A stretch of 64,000 nt of DNA from DASUPK01 sp963831605 (GCA_963831605.1 CAWHQR010000003.1:372001-436000); one strand, 5' to 3'. Shown: positions 1 to 9,048, counted from the stretch's first letter. Notes: generated by a model from the sequence alone, not told the origin. Translations and numbers: made by a program.

Positions 1-1341
1 GACCTTGTCCGCCGCGACCCGCGCCTGCTCTGGGGCGGTGGCGAGCTCGGCCGGCGAGTACGCCGGGGATCCGTACGCGTCGATCGCCGAGAAGTACGAC
101 CCGGCATCGAGGAAGCCCAGGTAGTCGACTCCGGAGTTCTGCGCGGTCAGCTCGAAGCCGGGCGAAACCCGCCCGCGGGTCAGCTCGAGCGCCGCGAGGC
201 CGCCCCTCTCCTGTTGCGCGATTCCCTGCAGGCCGTCGGCGGCCTGCCGCAGCCGGTCGCCGTTGGTGAGCGTGGCGGCGAGGGAGACGACGAGAACGCT
301 CGCGATCGCCCAGCGGTGGATTTTCACGCCGCGGAGGAGCTCCGCGGCGACGAGCAGCAGCAGGACGATGCCCACGTACTGGTAGCGCCCGGCCGTCGGG
401 GGCGCGACCGGGGTCGCGTTCAGCGCCGTCAGCGACCAGAAGCCGATCAGGAGCGCGAGCAGCCCGAGCAGCCGAGGGGTGGGCGGGCGAAGGCGGTAGA
501 TCCACCAGGCCGCCAGCGCGATCAGGACAACGAGGAGGGGACGGCCCCAGTCGAGCGCGCCCGTCTGGAAGTCGCCGAGCGGGATCCCGAGCCCGAGGAG
601 CGTCGCCAGGCTCGTTGCCAGCCCATCCAGAACGTAGGCGGGAGCGGTCGCGATGTTCCGGAAGGTGATGGACGTGTCCGCGTTGTGCCCCCAGGCGAGG
701 TACCAGAGCACCCAGAGCCCGGTCGGAACAGCGACCACGAATGCCCGCTGCCAGCGGTCCCGGTCCAGGGCCAGCTCGATCGCCGCCGCCGCGACGAACA
801 GGACGCCGAGATCGGAGAAGAGCAGCCCGAGGACCAACAGCGCAGCGGCCAGCACGTCCGAGCGGCGGCTCCCGCGGTCGAGTGCGAGCAGGGCGCCGAT
901 GCCGCACGCCACCGAGCCGAAGAGGGCCATCTGGAACGGGAAGAGCAGGTCATCCCAGGACGGGCCGAGGAAGAGGATGGGCAGGATCGCAGCGAGGGCC
1001 AGCCATTCGCCCAACCGCAGCCGCACGTAGGCGAACAGCAGGCCGACGCTCAGCAGGAAGAGGAAGACCGCGATGACCTGGTACGGCAGCGCGGACTCGA
1101 TGCCCCACGTGGAGGCGAGCACCTTGTAGACGAAGATCGAGACCGCGACGAGCTGCTCGACGAACGGCTGAAAGAAAGTGCCGGGGCTCCAGGAGCGCCG
1201 GTGCAGGAGGAAGTCCCACTCGTCGCGCCAGAAGGTGAGCCGAGAGAGCCAGTGAAGGAGGAGGACCCCGGAGGCGAGCATGGCGGCGCCCGCGAGCACG
1301 GTCGCGGGATTCTCCGAGGCTCGGCGCCTGAGGCCGGCCAT
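1..1341 (-). CDS. Large multi-pass membrane protein, possible GT-C-type glycosyltransferase (C-terminus cut by window edge)
   Basis: A continuous reading frame of 447 codons runs off the left edge. The protein starts MAGLRRRASENP and has a first membrane segment, then the loop LSRLTFWRDEWDFLLHRR, then about ten hydrophobic segments. It is a clear paralogue of the 552-residue protein at 9954-11612: the WRDEW..FLLHRR loop, the LFLGPSW.DLLFP segment and the YGSPAY..AELA region match in order. The early acidic loop after TM1 is typical of GT-C polyprenyl-phosphate-sugar glycosyltransferases, but I cannot name a family. Its ATG shares one base with the stop of the methyltransferase upstream (TGATG), so the two are probably translationally coupled. 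Function in surface glycan assembly is inferred from context. Confidence 0.75.
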   Translation of the reverse strand, partial: MAGLRRRASENPATVLAGAAMLASGVLLLHWLSRLTFWRDEWDFLLHRRSWSPGTFFQPFVEQLVAVSIFVYKVLASTWGIESALPYQVIAVFLFLLSVGLLFAYVRLRLGEWLALAAILPILFLGPSWDDLLFPFQMALFGSVACGIGALLALDRGSRRSDVLAAALLVLGLLFSDLGVLFVAAAAIELALDRDRWQRAFVVAVPTGLWVLWYLAWGHNADTSITFRNIATAPAYVLDGLATSLATLLGLGIPLGDFQTGALDWGRPLLVVLIALAAWWIYRLRPPTPRLLGLLALLIGFWSLTALNATPVAPPTAGRYQYVGIVLLLLVAAELLRGVKIHRWAIASVLVVSLAATLTNGDRLRQAADGLQGIAQQERGGLAALELTRGRVSPGFELTAQNSGVDYLGFLDAGSYFSAIDAYGSPAYSPAELATAPEQARVAADKV

Positions 1342-2123
1342 CACCTGGTTCCGGAGCAGATCGCGAAGAGATCGAGGGACTCGTCGACGTCCGCGTCGCG
1401 CAGCTCGAAGTCATCCCGGGTGATCGCTGCGGCGGCGGGATCGACCGCGGCACGGTTGCGGGCGAGCAGCCGGTCGTAGAGCAGCTTTCGCGCCCCTCGC
1501 GGCACCAATCTCCTGAGCCTGAGCGGATCACGGCTCAGCAGCCGGTCCAGCCGGCGGCGCTCGGCGGCGACGATCTGAAGGTAGCGCTCCGAGCCGAACA
1601 ATCCCTTCACCTCGACATCCCCGAACGTCCGGGAGCACAGGCTTCCCAGCTGGTTCGCCGAGAACTCGATGTGGTGATACGGGTCGATGATCTCGTCCGG
1701 GCGGGCGAAGGTGAGGCGGTTCGGGGTCACGAAGACCGCCATCCCCGCCGGGGCCAGCACCCGCCGGGCTTCCGCCAGGACCCGTGCGGGGTCCGGAACG
1801 TGTTCGAGGGACTGCACCGAGAGCACGGCGTCGAAGCGGGCGTCCTCGAATGGCAGCTCGCGCATGTCCGCGACGTGCGTCTCACGATCCTGGCCCGCGA
1901 GCGCCTCCGCGTCGATGTCGACACCGACCGTCTGGCGGGGGGCGAGCAGGTGATAGCTGTGTCCCACGCCGCAACCCAGGTCGAGGATCTCCCCGGCGGG
2001 AAGGAGCTTCGCGGCCTGTTCGTAGGCGGCGACGTGGCGCTGCCAGGTCGGGTTGAAGCCACCCTCGGCCGTGGTGACCCGCTCCCCGGTCACCCGCCCG
2101 GTGCTGGCCTTGGCTTCGATCAC
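1341..2123 (-). CDS. Class I SAM-dependent methyltransferase
   Basis: The 260-residue protein has the SAM-binding motif I ILDLGCGVGHS, an acidic motif II (VGVDID), motif III VADMRELPFEDARFD and the SLEHVPDP / VLAPAGMAVFVTPN region of the Methyltransf_11 group. An HH pair lies in DPYHHIEFS. It starts with GTG, overlapping the stop of the glycosyltransferase upstream by GTGA, and its own stop shares a base with the next start. It is therefore one link of a tightly packed minus-strand operon from 3827 to 1. Substrate unknown; by position it probably methylates a sugar or glycan end during surface-polysaccharide synthesis. Confidence 0.85.
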   Translation of the reverse strand: MIEAKASTGRVTGERVTTAEGGFNPTWQRHVAAYEQAAKLLPAGEILDLGCGVGHSYHLLAPRQTVGVDIDAEALAGQDRETHVADMRELPFEDARFDAVLSVQSLEHVPDPARVLAEARRVLAPAGMAVFVTPNRLTFARPDEIIDPYHHIEFSANQLGSLCSRTFGDVEVKGLFGSERYLQIVAAERRRLDRLLSRDPLRLRRLVPRGARKLLYDRLLARNRAAVDPAAAAITRDDFELRDADVDESLDLFAICSGTR

Positions 2124-2905
2124 GGCGAGAACTTACGAGAACGCAGCAGATGGCTGCGGTGCAGGAAGAGCCGGAGAGCCGCCCAGAGCGTCTTCACGCC
2201 GTAGACGCTCGAGGTCCAAAAGCCGACCGATGATGCCTCGCTGAAGTAGCGGGTTCGCGCCGATACCTCCTCTATTCGGAACCCGAAGTAGGAGGACTGC
2301 ATGAGCAGCTCGGAATCGAAGCTGAAGTCGAGGGAGTTCCGCAGGAACGGGACGGTCAGGAGGAGATCCCTCCCGTAGGCCCTGTATCCGGTGTGAAGGT
2401 CGGTGAGCTTCGTGCGCAGGACCCAGTTCTCGATCGTGGTCAGAAACCGGTTGGCCACCCGCTTGTAGAGGGGCATTCCCGCCTCCTTCGCCGCCCCGGG
2501 AATGAGCATGCGGGAGCCGAGCACGAGGTCGGCCTCACCCCTGAGAATCGGCTCGATCATCCGCGGAATCAGCTCGGGCTCGTACTGCCCGTCCGGATGG
2601 AGCATCACGACGATGTCGGCCTCGCGCTGGAGCGCCTCGAGGTAGCAGGTCTTCTGGTTGCCGCCGTAGCCGACGTTGTGCGGATGCCAGACGACGTGGA
2701 CGTTGAGGCGCCGCGCGATCTCCAGCGTCTCGTCGGTGGAGCGGTCGTCCACCAGGATCACCTCGTCCACTATGTCCCTCGGGATCGATCCGACGGTCAG
2801 CTCCAGCGTCTTCGCGGCGTTGAGTGCGGGCATCACGACGATCGTCTTGCCGCGCACGCCTGGGCCGGAGCTCCCGGGCTTCACCTCGGGAGCCGCCTCA
2901 GCCAT
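2120..2905 (-). CDS. Family 2 glycosyltransferase (dolichol-phosphate-mannose-synthase-like)
   Basis: The protein has the GT-A signature: IVVMPALNAAKTL at the N-terminus, VDEVILVDDRSTDET (nucleotide-binding DD), GYGGNQKTCY, and IVVMLHPDGQYEP, where DGQ is the metal-binding position. LTDLHTGYRAYGRDLL is characteristic of DPM1-like polyprenyl-phosphate glycosyltransferases. I chose the ATG at 2905: it overlaps the upstream stop by 8 nt and puts the first beta strand near residue 20. An in-frame upstream start at 2962 adds only 19 basic residues inside the neighbouring gene. No C-terminal membrane segments are seen. It could charge a lipid carrier that the GT-C-like membrane proteins nearby would use. 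Confidence 0.85.
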   Translation of the reverse strand: MAEAAPEVKPGSSGPGVRGKTIVVMPALNAAKTLELTVGSIPRDIVDEVILVDDRSTDETLEIARRLNVHVVWHPHNVGYGGNQKTCYLEALQREADIVVMLHPDGQYEPELIPRMIEPILRGEADLVLGSRMLIPGAAKEAGMPLYKRVANRFLTTIENWVLRTKLTDLHTGYRAYGRDLLLTVPFLRNSLDFSFDSELLMQSSYFGFRIEEVSARTRYFSEASSVGFWTSSVYGVKTLWAALRLFLHRSHLLRSRKFSP

Positions 2906-3827
2906 GCCGCGCCTCCACGTAGACCGTGCCGCCGCGACGCAGCAGGATCTCGGCGCCGGCACAGAGCGCGGCCAGAGGGAGGGCCACGACCGCCGTGGCG
3001 AGCGTCAGCAGCCGCCGTCCCGTGGACATCGGCTCCCGGCGGGCCTCGGGCCGGCGAATCGCGTCGTAGAGGTCGGGGTGGGAGGGGAGTGCGCCCACGA
3101 GGCCGTGGAGCCAGCCGAAGAGGACCTGCCCGCCACGTGAGTAGCTGACCCGGGAGGGCCTGAGGCCGAGTGCGCGCAGGCGCGCGAGCAGGGCGTGAGC
3201 CGGGACGTGCACGAGGTGGCGGGGGAGATCGAGAGCGAACCAGCGATCTCCGAACACCCGCGCCTGCAGGCTGGCGGCGTTGGGCATCGCAACCACGATC
3301 ACGCCGCCGGGCTCGAGGCTCCCGGCCGCGTCGGCGAGCTTCGCGCCCGGCTCGCGCAGGTGCTCGAGCGAGTGCCAGAACACGATCGCGGCCCACCGCT
3401 CGTCAAGGTCGGCGATCTCGGCCTGGCGAATATCCGCCCGCTCGGAGTCCCTCTCCAGCCCGACCGCCTCCCGGCCGGCGCGCGAGAGCTCATCGAGGAG
3501 AGATCCGTCCCCGGCTCCAACGTCCAGCACCGGGCCCGGCGGGGCGATGCGGTCAACTCGGCGGGCCGTTCGCCCGCGCAGGCGCCGGAGCAGTGCGTCC
3601 CCCAGCCCCGAGAAGCGGCCCCGGTCGGGCCGGTACCAGGAGCCATAGGCCCGGTCCAGCTCCTCGTCCGTCGGCAGGGGCCAGGTCGTCCGAGACCCGC
3701 AGCTCGCGCAGAGGACGGTGCCGGTCCCGGTGGGTGGCCGGAGCTCCGAACCGCACCACGCGCAGGACGCACCGGACCCTGCGTCGGAGTCGTTTGAGCG
3801 GACCTTGGTGTTCGGCTCGGCGGGCAC
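2898..3827 (-). CDS. SAM methyltransferase with N-terminal zinc ribbon
   Basis: Residues 22-43 form a CxxC...CxxC zinc ribbon (C22, C25, C40, C43). A class I methyltransferase domain follows, with VLDVGAGDGS at 100-109, then VFWHSLEHLREP and GGVIVVAMPNAASLQARVFGDRW. The DLPRHLVH segment is common in Methyltransf_23 proteins of polysaccharide clusters. The C-terminus carries one hydrophobic segment (TLATAVVALPLAALCAGAEIL), which may anchor the enzyme to the membrane. The start is GTG, first gene of the minus-strand run, with a divergent promoter region shared with the flippase at 3886. The substrate is probably a sugar or lipid-linked glycan (inference). Confidence 0.85.
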   Translation of the reverse strand: MPAEPNTKVRSNDSDAGSGASCAWCGSELRPPTGTGTVLCASCGSRTTWPLPTDEELDRAYGSWYRPDRGRFSGLGDALLRRLRGRTARRVDRIAPPGPVLDVGAGDGSLLDELSRAGREAVGLERDSERADIRQAEIADLDERWAAIVFWHSLEHLREPGAKLADAAGSLEPGGVIVVAMPNAASLQARVFGDRWFALDLPRHLVHVPAHALLARLRALGLRPSRVSYSRGGQVLFGWLHGLVGALPSHPDLYDAIRRPEARREPMSTGRRLLTLATAVVALPLAALCAGAEILLRRGGTVYVEARHG

Positions 3828-3872
3828 GGTGAGTGCGGCAATGGGTATCAGGTATCACGACCTCCTCCCGGC

Positions 3873-3878
3873 TAACCT
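3873..3878 (+). promoter_or_regulatory. -10 box (TAACCT) of leaderless flippase gene
   Basis: TAACCT ends 7 nt before the ATG at 3886 and no Shine-Dalgarno is present. This matches the spacing seen at many other starts in the window. The 3828-3885 gap serves both this gene and the divergent methyltransferase. Confidence 0.55.
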
Positions 3879-3885
3879 GCGGCCG

Positions 3886-5289
3886 ATGCCGGCATCAGAC
3901 GGCGCTCAGGGCAGGCTTGGCGCCGCCTCCCAGCCGGGTCGTGAGTTCGGCTCCAGCGCCTTTCTGGCCTCGCTCGCCCTGGCGGGATCTTTCGCTGCCC
4001 TGGGGTTGAACAGCATCTCGATCTCGCGGATCGAGGGGGCCGATGGCGCCGGGCTGATCGCCCTCTCCACGCAGTTCATCTTCCTGACCACCTTCGTCGC
4101 GGGCGGCGGGCTGCGCACCAGCGTCACCTACAGAGTCGGGGCCGGCCTCTGGTCTCCGCGCAGCGCCATCAGAGGTGCGCTGGTCGCCGCGCTCAGCCTG
4201 GGGCTGGTGGGCGCCGCGGCGGGGATGGGCATCTACGAGCTGCTCCGCAACAGTGCGCTCGCCGATTTCAACCTCGCCATGGCCGCCTGCCTGATGGGAG
4301 CCCTGCCGTTCGCGCTCGTCTGGTGGATCGTCCCGGCGATTCCGCTCGCGCGCGAGCGCTACGAGGCCTATGCGTTACTCACCGTCACCGGGCCGGTCTG
4401 CGTCCTGCTCCTCTGCCCCGCGCTCGCGCTCGCCGCCGGCGAGACGGGGGCGGTGATCGGATTCGCCGCGGGTTGGGTGGCGGGCGGCGTGATCGTGGGG
4501 GCCTGGGCGTTCGGGTACGCGAGGCGTCCCGAGGCGGCCGAGGGCCCCGAGCACAGCGTCCGCGAGGCAGGGAGGTTCGGCGCCAGAGCGTGGGTCAACG
4601 ACCTCTTCCAGCTGGTCAACCTGCGGCCCGACCTCTTCATCCTCACCGCCTACTACGGCGCCTCCGACACGGGCGTCTACGCGGTCACCGTCTCGATCAC
4701 CTCGCTGGTCTGGATCGTCTCGCAGCCACTGGCGTCCGTCGTGCTGCCCCGCAACGCGATGGTGACCGCCGCCGCCGACCCGGGCCTGACGCCCGTGATC
4801 CCGGAATCGAGCCAGGGCACGGCCGTGCGCCACTCGGTCGTCGTCTCGCTGGCCGCCGCGGTCGCCGTGATCCCGATCCTCGCGCTCGCGCCACTCGTCT
4901 GGGGGCCCGGCTTCGGGCGGACGCTGACGCTCGGGCTGATCCTGCTCCCGGGCGTCGTGCTGCTCGGCGTGGGCCGCGTGATGGTGGCCGCCTTCACGGG
5001 CGCCGGGGCCGCGAACGAGGCGCTCTTCGTCGGGCTCGTGAGCTTCCCGCTCACCTTCATCGCGTTCCTGATCGTGATCCCCGACCACGGCTCGACGGGC
5101 GCGGCGATCGTCTCCTGCTGCTCCTACATCGTCGCCTCCGCGTTGGCGGCCTACCTGTTCCTGCGCGCGCCCGGCCACTCGGTGCGCTCCTCGTTGATCC
5201 CGAGGGCGGATGACCTCCGCGACTACGCGCGCCTGGCGCGGCGTGGTCTCGACGCGCTCGGACGCAGGCGTTTCGGGGTTAGCCAGTAG
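3886..5289 (+). CDS. Polysaccharide flippase (Wzx-like, MOP superfamily)
   Basis: The 467-residue protein has about 12-14 hydrophobic segments spread over its whole length, starting with FLASLALAGSFAALGLNSISISRI and ending near CCSYIVASALAAYLFL, with a basic C-terminal tail. Charged loops such as NLRPDLFILTAYYGASDTGVYAV resemble the repeated bundle of Polysacc_synt flippases. I use the ATG at 3886, just after a leaderless -10 box, because in-frame starts further upstream (3718, 3841) read back over the divergent methyltransferase start region. The ABC exporter genes follow after 12 nt. Having a Wzx-type flippase directly before Wzt/Wzm is unusual, since these normally belong to alternative export routes. 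Confidence 0.8.
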   Translation: MPASDGAQGRLGAASQPGREFGSSAFLASLALAGSFAALGLNSISISRIEGADGAGLIALSTQFIFLTTFVAGGGLRTSVTYRVGAGLWSPRSAIRGALVAALSLGLVGAAAGMGIYELLRNSALADFNLAMAACLMGALPFALVWWIVPAIPLARERYEAYALLTVTGPVCVLLLCPALALAAGETGAVIGFAAGWVAGGVIVGAWAFGYARRPEAAEGPEHSVREAGRFGARAWVNDLFQLVNLRPDLFILTAYYGASDTGVYAVTVSITSLVWIVSQPLASVVLPRNAMVTAAADPGLTPVIPESSQGTAVRHSVVVSLAAAVAVIPILALAPLVWGPGFGRTLTLGLILLPGVVLLGVGRVMVAAFTGAGAANEALFVGLVSFPLTFIAFLIVIPDHGSTGAAIVSCCSYIVASALAAYLFLRAPGHSVRSSLIPRADDLRDYARLARRGLDALGRRRFGVSQ

Positions 5290-5301
5290 CCTCGCCCCGG
5301 G

Positions 5302-6585
5302 ATGACTGACCCAGCAGGAAAGCGGCCGAATGCGGTCCGCGACGCGCCCCTCGCCATCGAGGCGCGCGGCGTCGAGAAGACGTTCAGGATCCCGACCCAC
5401 CGGATCGACTCCTTCAAGGAACGCGTGGTCCATCCGTTCGCGCGCCCGACCTACCGGGAGCTCAGAGCGCTGCGCGGCGTGTCGTTCGACGTCCACCGCG
5501 GCGAGTTCTTCGGCATCGTCGGGCGCAACGGCTCCGGCAAGAGCACGCTGCTCAAGATCCTGGCGAGCATCTACAGGGCAGACGCCGGGTCGATCAGTAT
5601 GGCCGGGCGCGTGGCGCCCTTCATCGAGCTCGGCGTCGGGTTCGACCCCGAGCTGACGGCGCGGGAGAACGTGACCTTGAACGGGGTGATGATGGGACTC
5701 TCCAGGAGGGAGGCGGCGGGGAGGCTCGATTCGGTTCTCGATTTCGCCGAGCTCGGCGAGTTCGTGGACCTGAAGCTCAAGAACTACTCCTCCGGGATGC
5801 TCGTGCGACTCGCCTTCTCGGTGATGATCCAGGCCGAGGCCGACGTCCTCTTGATCGACGAGGTGCTCGCCGTCGGGGACGCGGCCTTCCAGCAGAAGTG
5901 CCGCGACGTCTTCGCGGATATGAGGAGCGGGGGTCGCACGGTCGTCCTGGTCACCCACGACATGACCGCCGTACAGCGCTACTGCCACCGGGCCATGCTG
6001 CTCGACGAAGGTGGACTCACCTTCCTGGGCGATCCGGAGGAGGCGGGCCGCCAGTACCTGCGGATGAACTTCGCCAAGCGGACGGTGACTGTGGGGGGAG
6101 ACCGCGAGATCTCGGTGGTGCCCGACTTCCTCGCCCGCGTCTCCGACGCCTGGCTCGAGGACGGGAGCGGCCAGCGGGTCACGAACGTCGAGGTGGGCCA
6201 GCCGATCCAGCTGAACGCGGTGATCGAGGCGCGCCGCGACCTTCCCAACCCCACCTTCGGGATCCACTGCAACAACGCCGACGGCGTCCACGTCTTCGAG
6301 CTGCACGAGGTCCTCGCGGGCGGGGATTCCGGCGCGCACCTGGCGGCGGGCGACCGGGCCCGGATCAGCGCGACCATCGAGAATCCCCTGATGCCGGGGC
6401 GCTACGCGATCGTCTGCTGGGTCGGGGTCCTCCGCAACGAGGAGGAGACCGCGCAGCAGGCCATCAAGCTCCTCGACTTCGTCGTCTTCGGCGTCGCCAA
6501 GGGGCAGGGGATCGTCGGGGTGCCCGGGGAGGTCGGGGTACAGGTCGAGCCCGCTTCGGCTCCGTCCCCGGAGGGGAAGACGTGA
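5302..6585 (+). CDS. Polysaccharide ABC exporter ATPase (Wzt/TagH-like) with C-terminal carbohydrate-binding domain
   Basis: Residues 20-250 are an ABC ATPase: Walker A GRNGSGKST at 74-82, signature YSSGM at 162-166, Walker B DVLLIDE at 181-187, then a switch His in LVTHDM. The short signature YSSGM and the TYRELRALRGVSFDVHRGE start are typical of the O-antigen/teichoic-acid subfamily. Residues about 270-420 form a beta-rich Wzt_C-like domain (VTNVEVGQPIQLNAVIE ... PGRYAIVCWVG) expected to recognise the capped glycan end. A TAGCCT box lies 9 nt before the ATG. The permease start overlaps its stop by GTGA. Role: drives export of a lipid-linked polysaccharide. Confidence 0.92.
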   Translation: MTDPAGKRPNAVRDAPLAIEARGVEKTFRIPTHRIDSFKERVVHPFARPTYRELRALRGVSFDVHRGEFFGIVGRNGSGKSTLLKILASIYRADAGSISMAGRVAPFIELGVGFDPELTARENVTLNGVMMGLSRREAAGRLDSVLDFAELGEFVDLKLKNYSSGMLVRLAFSVMIQAEADVLLIDEVLAVGDAAFQQKCRDVFADMRSGGRTVVLVTHDMTAVQRYCHRAMLLDEGGLTFLGDPEEAGRQYLRMNFAKRTVTVGGDREISVVPDFLARVSDAWLEDGSGQRVTNVEVGQPIQLNAVIEARRDLPNPTFGIHCNNADGVHVFELHEVLAGGDSGAHLAAGDRARISATIENPLMPGRYAIVCWVGVLRNEEETAQQAIKLLDFVVFGVAKGQGIVGVPGEVGVQVEPASAPSPEGKT

Positions 6586-7430
6586 ACGTCGACGCAGAGC
6601 GGATGGAGCTGCGCCCGGTCAAGGGCCCGTCTGCCGTCGGCGGAGGGCGGAAGCGGTTCACCGAGCTCCTCTACCTCGTCTCGGTCACCGAGTTCAAGAA
6701 GACCTACTTCGGCACGGTCCTCGGCTACGCCTGGTCGCTGCTGCGGCCGCTGCTCCTCTTCGGCGTTCTCCTCTTCGTCTTCACGAAGATCGTCCGGGTC
6801 GGCTCAGGCGTGCCGAACTATCCGGTGCTGCTCTTGATGAACGTCGTCCTCTTCGGCTTCTTCTCCGAATCGACCGGCGCATCGGTCCTCTCGGTGGTGA
6901 GCCAGGAGGGGGTGGTGCGGAAGACGCAGTTCCCCCGCCTCGTGATCCCGCTCGCGGTGGTCCTGACCAGCCTGTTCAACCTCGCGGTCAACCTGGTCGT
7001 CGTCCTCATCTTCATCCTCGCGTTCGGCGTCTCCCCGCAGTGGACCTGGCTGCTCTTTCCTGTGATCGTCGCGGTCCTCTTCGTCTTCGCCACGGCCGTA
7101 TCGCTGCTTCTCTCCTCCCTGTATGTCCGCTTCCGGGACACGGCGATCATCTGGTCTGTGGTCGCCTCCGCCCTCTTCTACGCGACCCCGGTGATCTATC
7201 CGATCAACATCGTGCCCCAGACCTATCGGGATCTGATCTTCCTCAACCCGCTGACGCCGCTCTTCGAGCAGGCGCGCAAGTGGATCATCGACCCCAACGC
7301 ACCCGGCGCCGCCAGCGCTGCGGGCGGCTGGACGCACCTGCTTCCGGCCCTCGCGATCTTCCTCGGGGTCTGCGCGCTCGGCGTCTGGTATTTCAACCGC
7401 GAGGCGCCGCGGGTCGCCGAGGAGCTCTAG
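6582..7430 (+). CDS. Polysaccharide ABC exporter permease (Wzm/TagG-like, ABC-2 family)
   Basis: The protein of 282 residues begins VNVDAERMELRPV at a GTG that overlaps the ATPase stop by GTGA; a second possible start is the ATG at 6603. It carries six hydrophobic segments. The amphipathic lead LLYLVSVTEFKKTYFGTVLGYAWSLLRP and the C-terminal FYATPVIYPINIVPQTYRDLIFLNPLTPL are diagnostic of ABC-2 exporters of the Wzm/RfbD/TagG type. With the preceding ATPase it should form the four-part pump that moves the lipid-linked glycan out of the cytoplasm. The open frame extends far upstream (from 5898), but that part is the ATPase read out of frame. Confidence 0.92.
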   Translation: MNVDAERMELRPVKGPSAVGGGRKRFTELLYLVSVTEFKKTYFGTVLGYAWSLLRPLLLFGVLLFVFTKIVRVGSGVPNYPVLLLMNVVLFGFFSESTGASVLSVVSQEGVVRKTQFPRLVIPLAVVLTSLFNLAVNLVVVLIFILAFGVSPQWTWLLFPVIVAVLFVFATAVSLLLSSLYVRFRDTAIIWSVVASALFYATPVIYPINIVPQTYRDLIFLNPLTPLFEQARKWIIDPNAPGAASAAGGWTHLLPALAIFLGVCALGVWYFNREAPRVAEEL

Positions 7431-8099
7431 GTGGGCCGGCGTGCGAACGCCCAGACCTGAACCGGCAGGTTGGGCTCGTTGCGAAGCGAGTGCCATGGGC
7501 GGTAGGCGGACCAGCTGTCGAAGTCGCCGATCACGCTGTCCCGGTTGCCCCACGACTCGATCTCCACGACCTCGAGCCCCGCTCGCTCGAGCACGATCCG
7601 CAGTCCGCGCGGGGTGAAGCGCCAGTAGTCCTTCATGTCGTGGAGGATCGCCTCCTCGTGGACGCGGATGAGAAACGGGGTCGAGACGATGACGTGGCCG
7701 CCGGGGGCGCAGAGGTCGCGCAGGTGCTCAACGGCCAGCCACGGATCGGGGACGTGCTCGAGCACCTGCTCGCAGATCACGACGTCGTAGCGGCCGGGCT
7801 CCTCGACGGGCTGCAGGAGGTCGAAGTCCGGATAGGGCAGCGTCGGTGTACTCGCGCCAGCGGCGAGAGGCATGCGCATCACCGCTGACCTCGGCCGCGC
7901 TCAGGCCCTGGGTCCCGAGCGAGTCGAGGAAGGCGTCGATCGAGTCGTTCATCGCGATGCGCTGCCACTGCTTTCGCACCTCGAAGGTCTGGGGCAGGCG
8001 GACGGGATCGGGCAGCCGCCGAACCCGACGCAGGCTCTCCCTCAGGCGTGCCACCAGCGGGCGAAGAGGTCCGCTGCCACGCCGCTCGAGTTCGCTCAA
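7427..8099 (-). pseudogene. SAM methyltransferase, interrupted by one +1 frameshift
   Basis: Two frames join into one protein of about 223 residues. The upstream frame gives MNDSIDAFLDSLGTQG ... SGDAHASRRWREYT; near 7844 a single extra base switches to TLPYPDFDLLQPVEEPG, then the methyltransferase motifs VVICEQVLEHVPDPW, CAPGGHVIVSTPFL and KDYWRFTPRGLR. Removing that base restores a seamless protein with no stops. The start appears to be TTG at 8099, overlapping the upstream stop by TTGA. Either a recently inactivated gene or a sequence error: the reading is otherwise clean, which favours a recent event or an error. Its stop overlaps the convergent permease stop. Likely role: methylation in the surface-glycan cluster. 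Confidence 0.75.
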
Positions 8100-8983
8100 A
8101 ACAGGCCTCGCCAGGACTCGGGGATTCGCTCGACCCTGATGTGGACGCCGTCCTCCTCGAAGCCGCTGTCCCCGTAGAACCAGTTCTCGAACTCGTTCCC
8201 CTCGACTGTCCGGTTGTACGCGGCCCAGCCCTCCCCGAGGTCGGTCTCGTTCCAGGCCCGCGCGCGGCGGCCGCGATGTCGCTCTCGGCAGATCTCGAAA
8301 TCCATCCTGTGCAGATGAACGAGGTACAGGTTGGGATCCGGGTTGACCTGGCCGTCGGCGCGGTGGTGGAAGCCCGGCAGCCAGTCCATCGGCCCGGTGG
8401 CGAGCGCCGGCTTGTTGTAGGCGCCGTTCGCGAACCAGTAGCCGCGTTGGTCGAGTAGCGGCCGGCTCGGGTCGTAGGGCTCCTCGCGGTCGACCATATG
8501 GAGAATCTCGTAACCGATGCAGTTGACGAACCACTCGCCGAACTCGTCGATGTAGTCGCCGAGCGTGCCCCACTCCGGCGCCGGGCTGACGATCTCGTCC
8601 ACGTCCGTGACCAGCACGGCGTCGTAGCGGTCGAGCAACTCGTGCTGGAGTCCGCGGACCGTGTCCACCATCCAGGTGTGGTCCACCGACTCGTGATGGA
8701 CGGGGATCCGGACAAAGCCCTCTCCGTCAGTCGAGCCGTCGCTCGTGTCGTTGTCGAGCACGTAGATGTCCTCCGGGCCGAAGAAGCGCGAGTAGTAGCT
8801 CAGCCAGATCGGCAGAAAGACCGGCTCGTTGTGGACGATCGTGATTGCGGCACGCCGCTTCTCGGCGCCGAGCTTGGCCAGCCGGCGGCGATGTGCCCGG
8901 TCGGCCTTGATCGGCTCCCAGAACTGTCCGAGCGGTGGCTCGTTGTGCTCGTGGACCTCCGGGACCGTCACATCGGGTGGCAT
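8096..8983 (-). CDS. Glycosyltransferase, family 2/92-like
   Basis: The 295-residue protein shows AAITIVHNEPVFLPIWLSYY, then EDIYVLDNDTSDGSTDG, and the DxD-like VLVTDVDEIVSP. This 'nerd' arrangement (HNE ... LDNxSxDG ... DxDE) is typical of Glyco_tranf_2_4 / GT92-type enzymes. Later conserved aromatic and His clusters (NPDPNLYLVHLHRMDF) probably form the acceptor site. I prefer the ATG at 8983 (MPPDVTVPEV), which lies 8 nt after a TACGAT box with no Shine-Dalgarno; the frame remains open to an ATG at 9016, but that would remove the box from the promoter. Its stop overlaps the start of the frameshifted methyltransferase. Confidence 0.8.
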   Translation of the reverse strand: MPPDVTVPEVHEHNEPPLGQFWEPIKADRAHRRRLAKLGAEKRRAAITIVHNEPVFLPIWLSYYSRFFGPEDIYVLDNDTSDGSTDGEGFVRIPVHHESVDHTWMVDTVRGLQHELLDRYDAVLVTDVDEIVSPAPEWGTLGDYIDEFGEWFVNCIGYEILHMVDREEPYDPSRPLLDQRGYWFANGAYNKPALATGPMDWLPGFHHRADGQVNPDPNLYLVHLHRMDFEICRERHRGRRARAWNETDLGEGWAAYNRTVEGNEFENWFYGDSGFEEDGVHIRVERIPESWRGLF

Positions 8984-8991
8984 GGCGCGGC

Positions 8992-8997
8992 ATCGTA
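8992..8997 (-). promoter_or_regulatory. -10 box (TACGAT) of leaderless glycosyltransferase gene
   Basis: Read on the minus strand, TACGAT ends 8 nt before the ATG at 8983. The divergent gene at 9049 has its own box at 9037-9042, so the 65-bp gap holds two back-to-back promoters. Confidence 0.5.
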
Positions 8998-9036
8998 GGC
9001 GGAACCCGCGGCGCATCGGTGGGTGGGGGATCGGGC

Positions 9037-9042
9037 TAAGGT
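9037..9042 (+). promoter_or_regulatory. -10 box (TAAGGT) of leaderless glycosyltransferase gene
   Basis: TAAGGT is followed by exactly six bases and then the GTG start at 9049. No Shine-Dalgarno is present. Confidence 0.6.
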
Positions 9043-9048
9043 CAGCCG

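Noticed and set aside
214..1479. A 421-codon plus-strand open frame opposite the membrane protein and methyltransferase
   Set aside because: Its translation is low-complexity (Glu/Arg/Gly/Asp-rich) with no family features; it is the antisense shadow of the two minus-strand genes, which have clear protein signatures.
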